Assembly: GCA_016789955.1 (NCBI GenBank)
Contig: JAEUPB010000085.1
Span: 62,001-126,000, forward strand
DNA from: Rubrivivax sp.
Lineage (GTDB): Bacteria > Pseudomonadota > Gammaproteobacteria > Burkholderiales > Burkholderiaceae_C
DNA: 64,000 bases
Direction of reading: 5' to 3'
In this document: one piece after another, positions 8,220-17,653 of the stretch
Layout of the letters: the number at the start of each line of letters is the position of its first letter
How positions within the stretch are numbered: position 1 is the first letter of the stretch
Translations under genes and position numbers: made by a program
The notes under the pieces: model-generated
Database searches by the model: none
Told to the model about the DNA's origin: nothing
The model's input: the letters and a program-made list of their open reading frames with translations, nothing else

Positions 8220-9383
8220 ATGGGTCCCCTCCACGGCCTGACCGTCCTCGAACTCGCCGGCATCGGCCCCGGCCCGATGTGCTGCATGCTGCTCGCCGAC
8301 CTGGGCGCCGACGTCATCCGCATCGATCGCCTCGAGCCCAGCGGACTGGGCGTGCCGATGCAGCGCAAGCACGACGTGCACGGCCGCAACCGCCGCTCGA
8401 TCGCCATCGACCTGAAGACCCCCGCCGGGCGCGACACGGTCTTGCGGTTGGCGGCCCGAGCCGATGTGCTCATCGAAGGCTTCCGGCCCGGCGTGGCCGA
8501 GCGCCTGGGCCTCGGGCCGGCCGACTGCGAAGCGGTGAACCCCGGTCTCGTCTATGGCCGCATGACGGGCTTCGGGCAGGACGGCCCGCTGGCCCAGGCC
8601 GCCGGCCACGACCTGAACTACATCGCGCTCACCGGTGCGCTGGACGCGATCGGCCCGGCCGGCGGTGCCCCGGTGCCCCCGCTGAATCTCGTCGGAGACT
8701 ATGGTGGCGGCGCGCTGTACCTCGCGTTCGGCATCCTGGCGGCGATCCACGAGCGCCAGCGCTCGGGGCGCGGGCAGGTGGTGGACGCGGCGATGGTCGA
8801 CGGTGCGGCATCGCTCGTATCGCTGTTCCACGGCCTGCACGCGTCGGGCATGTGGAACGAGCCGCGCGGGCACAACCTGCTCGATGGCGGCGCGCCGTTC
8901 TATGCCACCTACGAGACCTCCGACGGACGCTGGGTGTCGCTGGCGCCGCTGGAACCCAAGTTCTTCGCCGAGATGGCGCAGCGCATCGGCCTGCCCGACG
9001 AGTACGTGCGCCGCCAGTACGACCGCCGCTGCTGGCCCGAGATGCGCGCCGCCATCGCCGAGCGCATCCGCAGCCGCACGCGCGACGAATGGTGCGCACT
9101 GCTCGAAGGCACCGACGCCTGCTTCGCCCCCGTGCTGACGCTGGCCGAGGCCTCCGGGCATCCGCATGCGCAGGCGCGTGGCGCATTCGTCGAGGTTGCA
9201 GGGATCGCGCAGCCCGGCCCGGCACCGCGATTCGGCCGCTCCGAGCCCGATGTGCCGAAGCCGGCTCCGCGAGTGGGCCAGCACACGGCGGACGTGCTCG
9301 AAGGCGCGGGCTTCACGGCGGACGAGGTGCGGGCGCTGGCGGAAGCCGGTGTGGTCCGACTCGGCGAGGAAGCCCGCGCATGA
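8220..9383 (+). CDS. Alpha-methylacyl-CoA racemase (CaiB/BaiF family)
   Basis: Type III CoA-transferase-fold enzyme of 387 residues, closer to alpha-methylacyl-CoA racemase than to CoA transferases. Family landmarks are GPGPMCCMLLADLGADVIRI, the catalytic His130 in AGHDLNYIALTGAL, Asp160 in NLVGDYGGGALY, and LDGGAPFYATYET. It would epimerise 2-methyl-branched acyl-CoAs so that beta-oxidation can proceed. The start was chosen at the ATG where homology begins; longer in-frame extensions run antisense to the VanZ gene. The stop overlaps the next ATG by 4 bases (ATGA). Confidence 0.9.
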   Translation: MGPLHGLTVLELAGIGPGPMCCMLLADLGADVIRIDRLEPSGLGVPMQRKHDVHGRNRRSIAIDLKTPAGRDTVLRLAARADVLIEGFRPGVAERLGLGPADCEAVNPGLVYGRMTGFGQDGPLAQAAGHDLNYIALTGALDAIGPAGGAPVPPLNLVGDYGGGALYLAFGILAAIHERQRSGRGQVVDAAMVDGAASLVSLFHGLHASGMWNEPRGHNLLDGGAPFYATYETSDGRWVSLAPLEPKFFAEMAQRIGLPDEYVRRQYDRRCWPEMRAAIAERIRSRTRDEWCALLEGTDACFAPVLTLAEASGHPHAQARGAFVEVAGIAQPGPAPRFGRSEPDVPKPAPRVGQHTADVLEGAGFTADEVRALAEAGVVRLGEEARA

Positions 9384-11056
9384 GCGGCGGCTACATTCCG
9401 GCGGCAGACGCCCGCACGGCCGCCTCCCTGCTGTTGCTGCGCGACGGCGACGCGGGTCTCGAGGTGCTGATGCTGCGCCGCGCCGAGCGCGGCGACGACC
9501 CGCGCAGCGGTGCGATGGTCTTTCCCGGGGGCGTGCTCGACCCGCGCGACGTGCATGCCCATGCCGACTGCATCGGCCACGATGACCGCCACTGGAGCGG
9601 CCGCCTGGGCGTGGCCGAGCGCGGGCTCGACTACCTCGTCGCCGCGCTTCGCGAGTGCTTCGAGGAAGTGGGCCTGCTGCTGGCCTGCGCCCCCGACGGT
9701 TCGGCGCTGGATCTGGCGCCGCGGCTGGGCGCGCTGCACCCGTGGCGCGAGCGGCTGAACCGCGGCGAGGTCGGCATGGCCGACTTCTGCCGCGAGACGG
9801 GTCTGCGGCTGGACCTGCGCGGCCTGGCCTACTACAGCCATTGGCTCACGCCGCCGGGCTCGCCCAAGCGCTTCGACACGCGCTTCTTCTGCGCGCTGGC
9901 GCCGCACGGGCAGGTGGCCCAGGCCGACCTGGGCGAGGCGATGGAACTGCTGTGGCTGACCCCGGCCGCGGCGCTGGACCCGGCGCGCGACCTGAAGCTG
10001 CTGCCGGTGACGCGCCGCACGCTGGCCGACCTCGCGCGCCACACGAGGGCGGCCGACGCCTGGCAGGCCGCCGCCGTGCCGCGCGAGATCCGCCTGGTGA
10101 TGCCGCGCCGCGCAGTCGGGCGCCAGGGCCCGCGCGTGGTGCTGCCCGACGAGCACTCGTATGCCGAAATCGGCCGGCTCGACCCGCACGGGCATGGCCG
10201 AGCGTCCGCCGACCTGGTGCCGGGCGCTCCGGTGTCGCTGTCGGAGCGCGTGATCCGCGTGACCGCACCGAACCCCGGTCCGATGACCGGGCCGGGCACG
10301 AACAGCTACATCGTCCACGAGGGCGGGCGCGGCTGCACGGTGATCGATCCGGGCCCGCCGATCGACGAGCACTTGCGCGCGCTGATCGCGGCGGCGCCAG
10401 GGCCGATCGAGCGCATCCTCGTGACCCACACGCACAAGGACCATTCGCCTGCGGCGGCGCTGCTGCACGCGGCGACCGGTGCGCCGGTGCACGGCCGCCG
10501 TGCCGACCACCCGATGTGGCAGGACGACACCTTCGCACCGGCCGTGCTCCTGGCCGGCGGCGAGCGCCTCGCCATCGGCCCGGCGACCACGCTGACCGTG
10601 GTGCACACGCCCGGGCATGCCTCCAACCACCTGTGCTACCTGCTGGAGGAGGAGCGCACGCTGTTCACCGGCGACCACGTGATGCAGGGTTCCACGGTGG
10701 TGATCAACCCGCCCGACGGCGACATGTCGGCCTACCTCCGCGCGCTGGAAGGGCTGCTGCGCCTGGAGATCGACTGGTTCGCGCCGGGGCATGGCTGGCT
10801 GGTCGCGCAGCCGCACGACGTCGTGCGGGCGCTCGTCGCGCACCGGCTGGGCCGCGAGGCGAAGGTGGCCGACGCGCTGCGCCGGCTGGGCCCGGCCACG
10901 GTCGAGGCGCTGGTGCCTGATGTCTATGCCGAGGTGCCCAAGGCGCTGCATCCGATGGCGCAACGCTCGCTGCTGGCGCACCTGTTGAAGCTGCGCGACG
11001 ACGGCGCGGCTGCGTTGGACGCCGACAGCCGCTGGTCAGCGCCGGCTGCGGGCTGA
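9380..11056 (+). CDS. Nudix hydrolase / metallo-beta-lactamase-fold fusion protein
   Basis: Two-domain hydrolase of 558 residues. Residues about 10-240 form a Nudix domain of the NUDT19 type: FPGG (48-51) is separated from RECFEEVG (91-98) by a roughly 40-residue insertion, as in CoA-diphosphatase-like Nudix proteins. Residues about 285-545 are a metallo-beta-lactamase fold of the LACTB2 type, with GPGTNSYIV, the zinc motif HTHKDH (350-355), HTPGHASNH, FTGDHVM and APGHGWLV. Translation is coupled to the acyl-CoA racemase by ATGA, which suggests acyl-CoA or CoA turnover. The substrate is unknown. Confidence 0.85.
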   Translation: MSGGYIPAADARTAASLLLLRDGDAGLEVLMLRRAERGDDPRSGAMVFPGGVLDPRDVHAHADCIGHDDRHWSGRLGVAERGLDYLVAALRECFEEVGLLLACAPDGSALDLAPRLGALHPWRERLNRGEVGMADFCRETGLRLDLRGLAYYSHWLTPPGSPKRFDTRFFCALAPHGQVAQADLGEAMELLWLTPAAALDPARDLKLLPVTRRTLADLARHTRAADAWQAAAVPREIRLVMPRRAVGRQGPRVVLPDEHSYAEIGRLDPHGHGRASADLVPGAPVSLSERVIRVTAPNPGPMTGPGTNSYIVHEGGRGCTVIDPGPPIDEHLRALIAAAPGPIERILVTHTHKDHSPAAALLHAATGAPVHGRRADHPMWQDDTFAPAVLLAGGERLAIGPATTLTVVHTPGHASNHLCYLLEEERTLFTGDHVMQGSTVVINPPDGDMSAYLRALEGLLRLEIDWFAPGHGWLVAQPHDVVRALVAHRLGREAKVADALRRLGPATVEALVPDVYAEVPKALHPMAQRSLLAHLLKLRDDGAAALDADSRWSAPAAG

Positions 11057-11063
11057 ACGTCGC

Positions 11064-11825
11064 CTAAGAGGGTCGGGCGGGCTCGCCCGCAGGCGACTGC
11101 CAGCGCCCGTCGATCAACAACTGGTGCGGCCCGAACTGCGCCTTGTAGGCCATCTTCGGGCTCTGCTCGATCCAGTAGCCCAGGTAGACGTGGCGCAGCT
11201 TGAGCTGGCGTGTCTGCTCCACCTGCCACAGCACGCTGTAGGTGCCGTAGCTGGTGCGCGGCTCGGGCTCGTAGAAGGTGTAGACGGCGGAGATGCCGTC
11301 GGCGAGCACGTCGAGGATCGACACCATCTTCAGCGCACCGGGCTGGCCCGGCACGGTCGATGGCTCGCGGAACTCGACCAGGCGCGAGTTGACGCGGCTC
11401 TGCAGCAGGAACTGCGTGTACTGGTCGACGCTGTCGTGGTCCATGCCGCCGCCGCTGTGGCGGCCGCTCTGGTAGCGCAGGTAGAGCTGGTAGTGCTCGG
11501 GCACGAAGCACAAGCGCAGCACCCGCGCCTTCAGCCCCTCGTGCTGCCTCCAGGCGCGCCGCTGGCTGCGCGTGGGCTCGAACGTGGCCACCGGCACGCG
11601 CAGCGGCACGCAGGCGCGGCAGCCGTCGCAGTAAGGCCGGTAGGTGAACATGCCGCTGCGGCGGAAGCCGTTGGCCACCAGGCCCGAGTACGCGTCGGCG
11701 TGGATCAGGTGGCTGGGCGTGGCGACCTGCGAGCGCGCCTGACGGCCCTGCAGGTAACTGCAGGGGTAGGGCGCCGTGGCATAGAACTGCAACGACGAGA
11801 GCGGCAGTTCCTTGGGGTGCGTCAC
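11064..11825 (-). CDS. bpt: Aspartate/glutamate leucyltransferase Bpt
   Basis: Bacterial ATE-type aminoacyl-tRNA-protein transferase of 253 residues. It attaches Leu to proteins with N-terminal Asp or Glu, feeding them to ClpS/ClpAP in the N-degron pathway. Signatures are [15 protein letters not shown] near the N terminus, the Cys cluster [17 protein letters not shown], and [18 protein letters not shown] near the C terminus. The GTG start overlaps the aat stop (GTGA); the longer in-frame extension is antisense noise within aat. The gene ends 7 bases from the convergent Nudix-MBL gene. Confidence 0.93.
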   Translation of the reverse strand: MTHPKELPLSSLQFYATAPYPCSYLQGRQARSQVATPSHLIHADAYSGLVANGFRRSGMFTYRPYCDGCRACVPLRVPVATFEPTRSQRRAWRQHEGLKARVLRLCFVPEHYQLYLRYQSGRHSGGGMDHDSVDQYTQFLLQSRVNSRLVEFREPSTVPGQPGALKMVSILDVLADGISAVYTFYEPEPRTSYGTYSVLWQVEQTRQLKLRHVYLGYWIEQSPKMAYKAQFGPHQLLIDGRWQSPAGEPARPS

Positions 11826-12607
11826 GCGGGGGGATCCTGGATCTGCGCGGGGCCTTCGGCGCCGCCGGTCACGCCCAGCAGCCGCCAATGGCCTTCATCA
11901 TAGGTCCAATCGATGCGGGGTTCCTCGGCGCGGCCCCCGCAGGTGAGGGCCAGATGGCGTTCGAAATCGGCGCGCGCGATCTCGCGGGCACCCAGCGAGG
12001 CCAGGTGGCCGGTGTTCTGCTGGCAGTCGATCAGCGGGATGCCGCGGGCGGTGCAGAACGCCACCAGGGCCGCCAGCGCGATCTTGGACGCATCGGTGGT
12101 GCGCGAAAACATCGACTCGCCGAACACCATGCGCCCGATGCCCACGCAGTAGAGCCCGCCGACGAGCCGCCCCTCGACCCAGGTCTCGACGCTGTGCACG
12201 CGGCCCGTGCGATGCCAGGCGGTGTAGGCGTCGACCATCGACGGCACGATCCAGGTGCCGTCCTGGCCATCGCGCGGGGTGTGCGCGCAGGCGCCGATCA
12301 CCGCCTCGAACGCGCTGTCGAAGCGCACGGCGCAGGCGGGGTCGCGCAGGAAGCGGCGCAGCGTCTTGCGCAGGCTGTGCGAGAGCTTGAATTCGCGCAC
12401 CGGCAGCACCATGCGCGGGTCGGGGCTCCACCACAGGATCGGCTGCCCGCGCGAGAACCACGGGAACACGCCGTGGCGATAGGCCTCCTCCAGGCGTGGC
12501 AGCGTCAGCCGGCCGCCGGCGGCGAGCAGCCCCGGCGCATCGCTGTCCGGCCCCAAGGCGCGGTCAGTGGGCGGCAGCGGCTCGGAATCGTCGATCCAGT
12601 CGATCAT
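11822..12607 (-). CDS. aat: Leucyl/phenylalanyl-tRNA-protein transferase Aat
   Basis: Transferase of 261 residues that adds Leu or Phe to N-terminal Lys or Arg, creating N-degrons for ClpS. Hallmarks are [41 protein letters not shown], and the C-terminal [18 protein letters not shown]-like block (here [16 protein letters not shown]). The start is fixed by an ATGA overlap with the upstream prolyl oligopeptidase stop; the stop overlaps bpt in the same way. All three genes therefore form a tightly coupled minus-strand operon. Confidence 0.95.
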   Translation of the reverse strand: MIDWIDDSEPLPPTDRALGPDSDAPGLLAAGGRLTLPRLEEAYRHGVFPWFSRGQPILWWSPDPRMVLPVREFKLSHSLRKTLRRFLRDPACAVRFDSAFEAVIGACAHTPRDGQDGTWIVPSMVDAYTAWHRTGRVHSVETWVEGRLVGGLYCVGIGRMVFGESMFSRTTDASKIALAALVAFCTARGIPLIDCQQNTGHLASLGAREIARADFERHLALTCGGRAEEPRIDWTYDEGHWRLLGVTGGAEGPAQIQDPPA

Positions 12608-14682
12608 GCCGGCGGCGGGGCCAGTTCACGCCAGAGGAACGTGAGTTCCAGGGCGCTCATCTGCGCGCGCTGCGCGTTGTCGGCCGCGCCGCCGTGGCCG
12701 CCTTCGATGTTCTCCCAGTACAGCACGCGGTGCCCCTGTTCGCGCATCCGCGCGGCCATCTTGCGGGCATGCCCGGGGTGTACGCGGTCGTCGCGCGTGG
12801 AGGTGGTGAACAGCACGGCCGGCAACGCCTGGTCGGCGCGCACGTTCTGGTAGGGGCTGTAGCGCGCGATGAACGCCCAGTCGTCGGGGTCGTCGGGGTT
12901 GCCGTACTCGGCCATCCACGAGGCCCCGGCCAGCAGCAGGTGGAAGCGCCGCATGTCCAGCAGCGGCACCTGGCACACGACGGCCCGGAACAGCTCCGGC
13001 CGCTGCAGCATCACGGTGCCCACCAGCAGCCCGCCATTGCTGCCGCCCTCGATGCCCAGGTGCTCGGCCCGCGTCACGCCACGGGCGATCAGGTCTTCCG
13101 CCACCGCGGCGAAGTCGTCGAACGCGTTCTGGCGCTGCGAGCGCAGCGCGGCCTGGTGCCACGCGGGGCCGAACTCCCCGCCACCGCGGATGTTGGCCAG
13201 CACGTGCACGCCGCCGCCGGCGAGCCACTGGCTGCCGATGGTGCCGGAGTAGCTCGGCTGCATCGGGATCTCGAAGCCGCCATAGCCGTACAGCACGGTC
13301 GGGTTGCGGCCATCGTCGCGCGGCCGGGCCGGCCAGACGATGAAGTAGGGCACCTGCGTGCCGTCGCGTGAGCGTGCGTGTCGCTGCTCCACGCGCATGC
13401 CGGCGGCATCGAAGTGGCGCGGGCGGCTCTTGAGGACTTCCAGGCCGTCGCGGCCGGCCTGGCCGAGCATCAACGAATCGGGGGTGAGGAAGTCGGTGTA
13501 GTTGACGAGCAGCGCCTCGGCCAGCGGGTCGGGTTCACGGTGCACGTCCTGCATCGCGCTCACGCCCAGCGTGCCCGGGTGGGGTGCCTGCACGTCGCGC
13601 CTCGTCCAGCCGCCCGGGCCGTGGCGCCACTCCTCGAGACGGCTGGCCACCTCGTCGAGCACGTCGAGCACGACGGTCGTGCGCGTGGCCGTCCAGCCGG
13701 CCAGCGAGCGGGTCGGCGTTGGCGTGAACAGCGCGGCGTAAGTCGGGCGGCCGGCGAGGAAGTCGGCCGCGGGCGTCGCCAGCAGCGAGCCGCTGGGCCA
13801 CGTGGTGCCGCCGACCACCCAGTCGCTGCGCAGCGACAGCATCAGCCACTCGCGCCAGAACGTGGCCTCGGCGTCCTCGGGCTTGTCCAGCGCCACGAGT
13901 CGGCCGTCGCCAGCGAGCAGGTGATCACGCGTGCGATAGAAGTCGAGCAGGCGCGTGAATGTGGTGCGCTGGTAGCCGGGCGTCGGATCCACGTCGACCA
14001 CGACCATCACGTCGGAGGCGTCGCCGCGGAAGACCACCGGCGCCTCGGCCGGCGGCTGCCCGCGCCGCCAGCGCCGGATGGTGCGCGGGTAGCCGGAATC
14101 GGTGAGCGCGTCGGGGCCGATGTCGGTGGCCGCGTAGACCGTGTCCTCGTCGATCCAGGTCACCGCGCTCTTGGCCTCGGGCAGCTCGAAGCCGCCGGCC
14201 ACGAACTCGCGGCGATCAAGATCGAACTCGCGCACCACCGTGGCGTCGGCGCCGCCGCGCGACAGCGAGACGAGCACGCGCCGGTAGGCCGGGCCCAGCG
14301 CCCGTGCGCCGGCCCACACCCAGTTCTCGCCCTCGAGCCGACCGAGCGCGTCGAGGTCGAGCAGCACGTCCCAGCGCGGCGCGTCGGTGCGGTACTCCTC
14401 CAGCGTGGTGCGTCGCCACAGCCCGCGCGGATGGTCGGCGTCGCGCCAGAGGTTGTAGACGTGTTCGCCGCGGCGCGAGATGGTGGGAATCTGCTCGCGC
14501 GAATCGAGGATCGCCTGGATGGCTTCGCGCATCGGCGCGTAGCGGGGCAGGGCCTGCAGCTGGGCCTCCGTCTCGGCGTTGCGCTGGCGCACCCAGTCCA
14601 GCGCGCGCTCGCCCAGCACCTCTTCCAGCCACAGCCACGGGTCGGTGTCGTCTTGCATCTCGTTGCGGGTGTCGCTCGTCAT
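12604..14682 (-). CDS. Prolyl oligopeptidase family (S9) serine peptidase
   Basis: Serine peptidase of 692 residues with an N-terminal beta-propeller and a C-terminal alpha/beta-hydrolase domain. The nucleophile lies in GIEGGSNGGLL (Ser548), the acid in STRDDRVHPGH (Asp631 or 632), and the base in EGGHGGAADN (His663). No signal peptide is visible, so it should act on cytosolic peptides. The start at 14682 is the first Met before the conserved DPWLWLEE segment; an in-frame ATG at 14706 is the alternative. Coupled to aat by ATGA, an unusual link between a peptidase and the N-degron transferases. Confidence 0.88.
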   Translation of the reverse strand: MTSDTRNEMQDDTDPWLWLEEVLGERALDWVRQRNAETEAQLQALPRYAPMREAIQAILDSREQIPTISRRGEHVYNLWRDADHPRGLWRRTTLEEYRTDAPRWDVLLDLDALGRLEGENWVWAGARALGPAYRRVLVSLSRGGADATVVREFDLDRREFVAGGFELPEAKSAVTWIDEDTVYAATDIGPDALTDSGYPRTIRRWRRGQPPAEAPVVFRGDASDVMVVVDVDPTPGYQRTTFTRLLDFYRTRDHLLAGDGRLVALDKPEDAEATFWREWLMLSLRSDWVVGGTTWPSGSLLATPAADFLAGRPTYAALFTPTPTRSLAGWTATRTTVVLDVLDEVASRLEEWRHGPGGWTRRDVQAPHPGTLGVSAMQDVHREPDPLAEALLVNYTDFLTPDSLMLGQAGRDGLEVLKSRPRHFDAAGMRVEQRHARSRDGTQVPYFIVWPARPRDDGRNPTVLYGYGGFEIPMQPSYSGTIGSQWLAGGGVHVLANIRGGGEFGPAWHQAALRSQRQNAFDDFAAVAEDLIARGVTRAEHLGIEGGSNGGLLVGTVMLQRPELFRAVVCQVPLLDMRRFHLLLAGASWMAEYGNPDDPDDWAFIARYSPYQNVRADQALPAVLFTTSTRDDRVHPGHARKMAARMREQGHRVLYWENIEGGHGGAADNAQRAQMSALELTFLWRELAPPPA

Positions 14683-14826
14683 CGGCCGGTCATCGTACTG
14701 AAGCATTCCCCGGCGGCGAGACACGACCCTATCAAGGTTGGCAGGTCCGAGGCGAGCCGGGCAGTGGGAGAATGCGCGCCCCTGCCCGCACCCCGGGCGC
14801 CAGGCCCCCATCACGAGCCGAATCGC

Positions 14827-15579
14827 ATGAAGCAGTCGATCCTCTCCGCCCGCATCCCGTTCGTGGCCGCAGCCGCCCTGGCCGCCACGCTGGCCGCCGC
14901 CCAGACCAGCACGCCCAAGCCGGCACCGGCGCGTCCGGCCGCCAAGGCCCCGGCACCCGCTGCGTCCGCCGCCGAAGGAAAGACCCTGTCGGGCAAGGAC
15001 GGCGGCGGCAAGCTGCTCACGCGCGACGAGCTGCGCGCCTGCCTGAAGCAGCGCGACGCGCTAAGCACGCGGCTCAGCGAGCTGGACGCGTCCCGCACGA
15101 AGCTCGACGCCGAGCGCGCCGCGCTCGGACAGGAGCAGGCCGCGCTGAAGACCGAGCGGGAGAACATGGCCGGCATGCGAGCCGAGATCGATGCGCTGAA
15201 CGCCAAGACCAAGGCCTTCCAGGAAGACGTCGATGCGTGGCAGAAGCGGGTGACATCGTTCAATGAAGGCAGCCAGAGCGGACCCGCAGCCGAGAAGGCG
15301 CGCACCGAGCTGAATGAAGCAGGTGAGGGGCTGAAGAAGCGCCAGGCGGCGCTGCAGTCCGAACGCGACGGCGTGCTGGGCCGCGGCGACGTGGCGGTGA
15401 AGTCCTTCAACGCCAAGGCCGCCGCCCTGGAGCAGAAAGTCGGCGACTGGAACGATCGCAACTCGCGGCTGAACGCCGACGTCGAGAAGACGAAGACCGA
15501 ACGCGAGACCTGGAGCACCGAGTGCGGCGACCGTCGCTATCGCGAGGACGACGAGAAGGCGATCCTGTCCGGAAAGTGA
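14827..15579 (+). CDS. Secreted coiled-coil protein of unknown function
   Basis: Protein of 250 residues with a clear signal peptide (hydrophobic core about residues 10-26, cleavage near AAAQT), then a Pro/Ala/Lys-rich linker to about residue 60, then long charged heptads (about 65-230) predicted to form coiled coil. A Cys in RACLKQ and one in STECGD could form a disulfide. I do not recognise a named family. It is divergent from the prolyl oligopeptidase operon, with a 144-base gap that must contain both promoters, and ends 10 bases before the Dcp-like gene. Confidence 0.7.
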   Translation: MKQSILSARIPFVAAAALAATLAAAQTSTPKPAPARPAAKAPAPAASAAEGKTLSGKDGGGKLLTRDELRACLKQRDALSTRLSELDASRTKLDAERAALGQEQAALKTERENMAGMRAEIDALNAKTKAFQEDVDAWQKRVTSFNEGSQSGPAAEKARTELNEAGEGLKKRQAALQSERDGVLGRGDVAVKSFNAKAAALEQKVGDWNDRNSRLNADVEKTKTERETWSTECGDRRYREDDEKAILSGK

Positions 15580-15589
15580 GGGGCGCACG

Positions 15590-17653
15590 ATGCACAACCC
15601 CTTGCTGCAGGACTGGACCACCCCCCACGGACTGCCGCCGTTCGAGGCGATCCGTGCCGAGCACTTCGAGCCGGCGTTCGCGGCGGCCATGCAGGCCCAC
15701 CGCGCCGAACTCGATGCCATTGCCGGCCTGACCGAGCCGCCCACCTTCGACAACACGCTGGCCGCCTTCGACCGCGGCGGCCGCCTGCTGGCGCGCCTGC
15801 TGGCCACCTTCTACAACCTCACCGCGTCGGAGACGAGCCCGGCGCTGCAGCAGGTGCAGCGCCAACTCGCGCCGGTGCTGGCCGCGCACAGCAGCGCGGT
15901 CTACATGCACGCCGGGCTGTTCGCCCGCGTCGATGCGCTGCACGCGCGGCGCCAGTCGCTGGGGCTTTCCGGCGAGGCACTGAGGCTGCTCGAACGCGTG
16001 CACCTGGACTTCCTGCGCGCAGGCGCCAAGCTCGAGCCCGCGGCGCAGCAGCGCTACGCCGAGGTGATGAAGGAACTGGCGGCGCTGACGACGCGCTTCG
16101 CGCAGAACGTGCTGCACGACGAGACCGAGCACGTGCTGACGCTGTCCGACGAAGCGGCGCTGGCGGGCCTGCCCGGCTTCGTGCGCGATGCCGCGCGCCA
16201 GGCCGCGGCCGACCGCGGACTGCCGGGCCACGTGATCACGCTGTCGCGATCGCACGTGGTGCCGTTCCTGACCTTCTCGTCGCGGCGCGACCTGCGCGAG
16301 CGGGCCTGGCGGGCGTGGACCAGCCGCGGCGAACACCCCGGCGAGCACGACAACCGCGAGGTCGCGCGGCAGATCCTGCGGCTGCGTGTCGAGCAGGCTC
16401 GATTCCACGGCCACGAGTCGTACGCCGACTATGCGCTGGCCGACACGATGGCGGCACGCCAGGAGGCGGTGCAGGCGCTGTTCGACCAGGTGTGGCCGCG
16501 GGCGCTGGAGGCGGTGCGGGGCGAGGAGCAGGCGCTGCGCGCGGCGATGGCGGCCGCGGGATTGCCGCCGGACAGCCCGCTGGAACCCTGGGACTGGCGC
16601 TACTGGGCCGAGAAGGTGCGCGTGGCGCGCTATGCGCTCGACGATGCCGAGGTCAAGCCGTACTTCCAGCTCGAACGGGTCGTCGAGGCGGCGTTCGACT
16701 GCGCGCAACGCCTCTTCGGGCTGACCTTCCGGGCCCGGGCCGACATCCCCGTCTATCACCCCGACGTCAAGGCCTACGAGGTCTACGACGCTCGGCAGGC
16801 GCTGGTGGGCATCTTCCTGCAAGACAACTTCGCGCGGCCGACCAAGCGCAGCGGCGCGTGGATGAGCAACCTGCGCTGGCAGCACCGCAACCTGCCGGGC
16901 GGCGGCGCGCAGCTGCCGGTGATCCTCAACAACAACAACTTCGCCAAGGGTGCGCCGGGCGCGCCCACGCTGCTCTCGCTGGACGACGCGCGCACGCTGT
17001 TCCACGAGTTCGGGCACGGCCTGCACGGGCTGCTCTCGAGCGTGCACTACGAGCGCCTCTCGGGCACGCAGGTGCTGCGCGACTTCGTCGAGCTGCCGTC
17101 GCAGATCTTCGAGCACTGGATCGCCGAGCCGGAGGTGCTGCGCCGCCACGCCCGCCACTGCGAGACCGGGGCCACGATTCCCGACGAACTGATCGAGCGG
17201 CTGCATGCGGCGCGGCGCTTCAACCAGGGCTACGAGACCGTCCGCTACACGGCCAGCGCGATCGTCGACATGGCCGTGCACGCCCGCACCGAGGGCGAGC
17301 CCCCGGCAGACCTCTGCGCCTTCGAGGCCGAGGTGCTTGCGCGCATAGGCGCCCCGCACGCCGCAGGGTTGAATCACCGCCTCGTGCACTTCCAGCACCT
17401 GTTCTCGGGTTCGGGCTACGCCGCGGGGTACTACGTGTACTTGTGGGCCGAAGTGCTCGACGCCGACGGCTACGACGCTTTTGTCGAGGCCGGCAACCCG
17501 TTCGACAGCCAGCTCGCGGACCGCCTGCGCCGCTTCATCTACGCCAGCGGCAACAGCCTGGAGCCGGGCAACGCCTACGCCTCGTTCCGCGGGCGCAGCG
17601 CGAAGGTCGAGCCGCTGCTGCGCAAGCGCGGCTTGCTGCCCGAGCCGGCGTGA
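15590..17653 (+). CDS. dcp: M3-family peptidyl-dipeptidase (Dcp-like)
   Basis: Zinc metallopeptidase of 687 residues that removes C-terminal dipeptides from small peptides, acting in the cytosol since no signal peptide is present. The HExxH site is HEFGH (472-476) in TLFHEFGHGLHGLLS. Closer to Dcp than to oligopeptidase A: LFARVDALHARRQSLGL, PWDWRYWAEKVR, RDFVELPSQIFEHW and GYAAGYYVYLW all have direct Dcp counterparts. The stop overlaps the GTG of the carboxyltransferase fusion (GTGA). Confidence 0.9.
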   Translation: MHNPLLQDWTTPHGLPPFEAIRAEHFEPAFAAAMQAHRAELDAIAGLTEPPTFDNTLAAFDRGGRLLARLLATFYNLTASETSPALQQVQRQLAPVLAAHSSAVYMHAGLFARVDALHARRQSLGLSGEALRLLERVHLDFLRAGAKLEPAAQQRYAEVMKELAALTTRFAQNVLHDETEHVLTLSDEAALAGLPGFVRDAARQAAADRGLPGHVITLSRSHVVPFLTFSSRRDLRERAWRAWTSRGEHPGEHDNREVARQILRLRVEQARFHGHESYADYALADTMAARQEAVQALFDQVWPRALEAVRGEEQALRAAMAAAGLPPDSPLEPWDWRYWAEKVRVARYALDDAEVKPYFQLERVVEAAFDCAQRLFGLTFRARADIPVYHPDVKAYEVYDARQALVGIFLQDNFARPTKRSGAWMSNLRWQHRNLPGGGAQLPVILNNNNFAKGAPGAPTLLSLDDARTLFHEFGHGLHGLLSSVHYERLSGTQVLRDFVELPSQIFEHWIAEPEVLRRHARHCETGATIPDELIERLHAARRFNQGYETVRYTASAIVDMAVHARTEGEPPADLCAFEAEVLARIGAPHAAGLNHRLVHFQHLFSGSGYAAGYYVYLWAEVLDADGYDAFVEAGNPFDSQLADRLRRFIYASGNSLEPGNAYASFRGRSAKVEPLLRKRGLLPEPA

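Noticed and set aside
7985-9379. Very long N-terminal extension of the Nudix-MBL protein across the racemase
   Set aside because: Out-of-phase shadow of the acyl-CoA racemase; the Nudix domain begins directly after the ATG at 9380.
16315-17649. N-terminal extension of the biotinyl/carboxyltransferase fusion into dcp
   Set aside because: The open frame runs back through dcp, but that part is Arg/Ala-rich out-of-phase translation; homology starts at the GTG at 17650.
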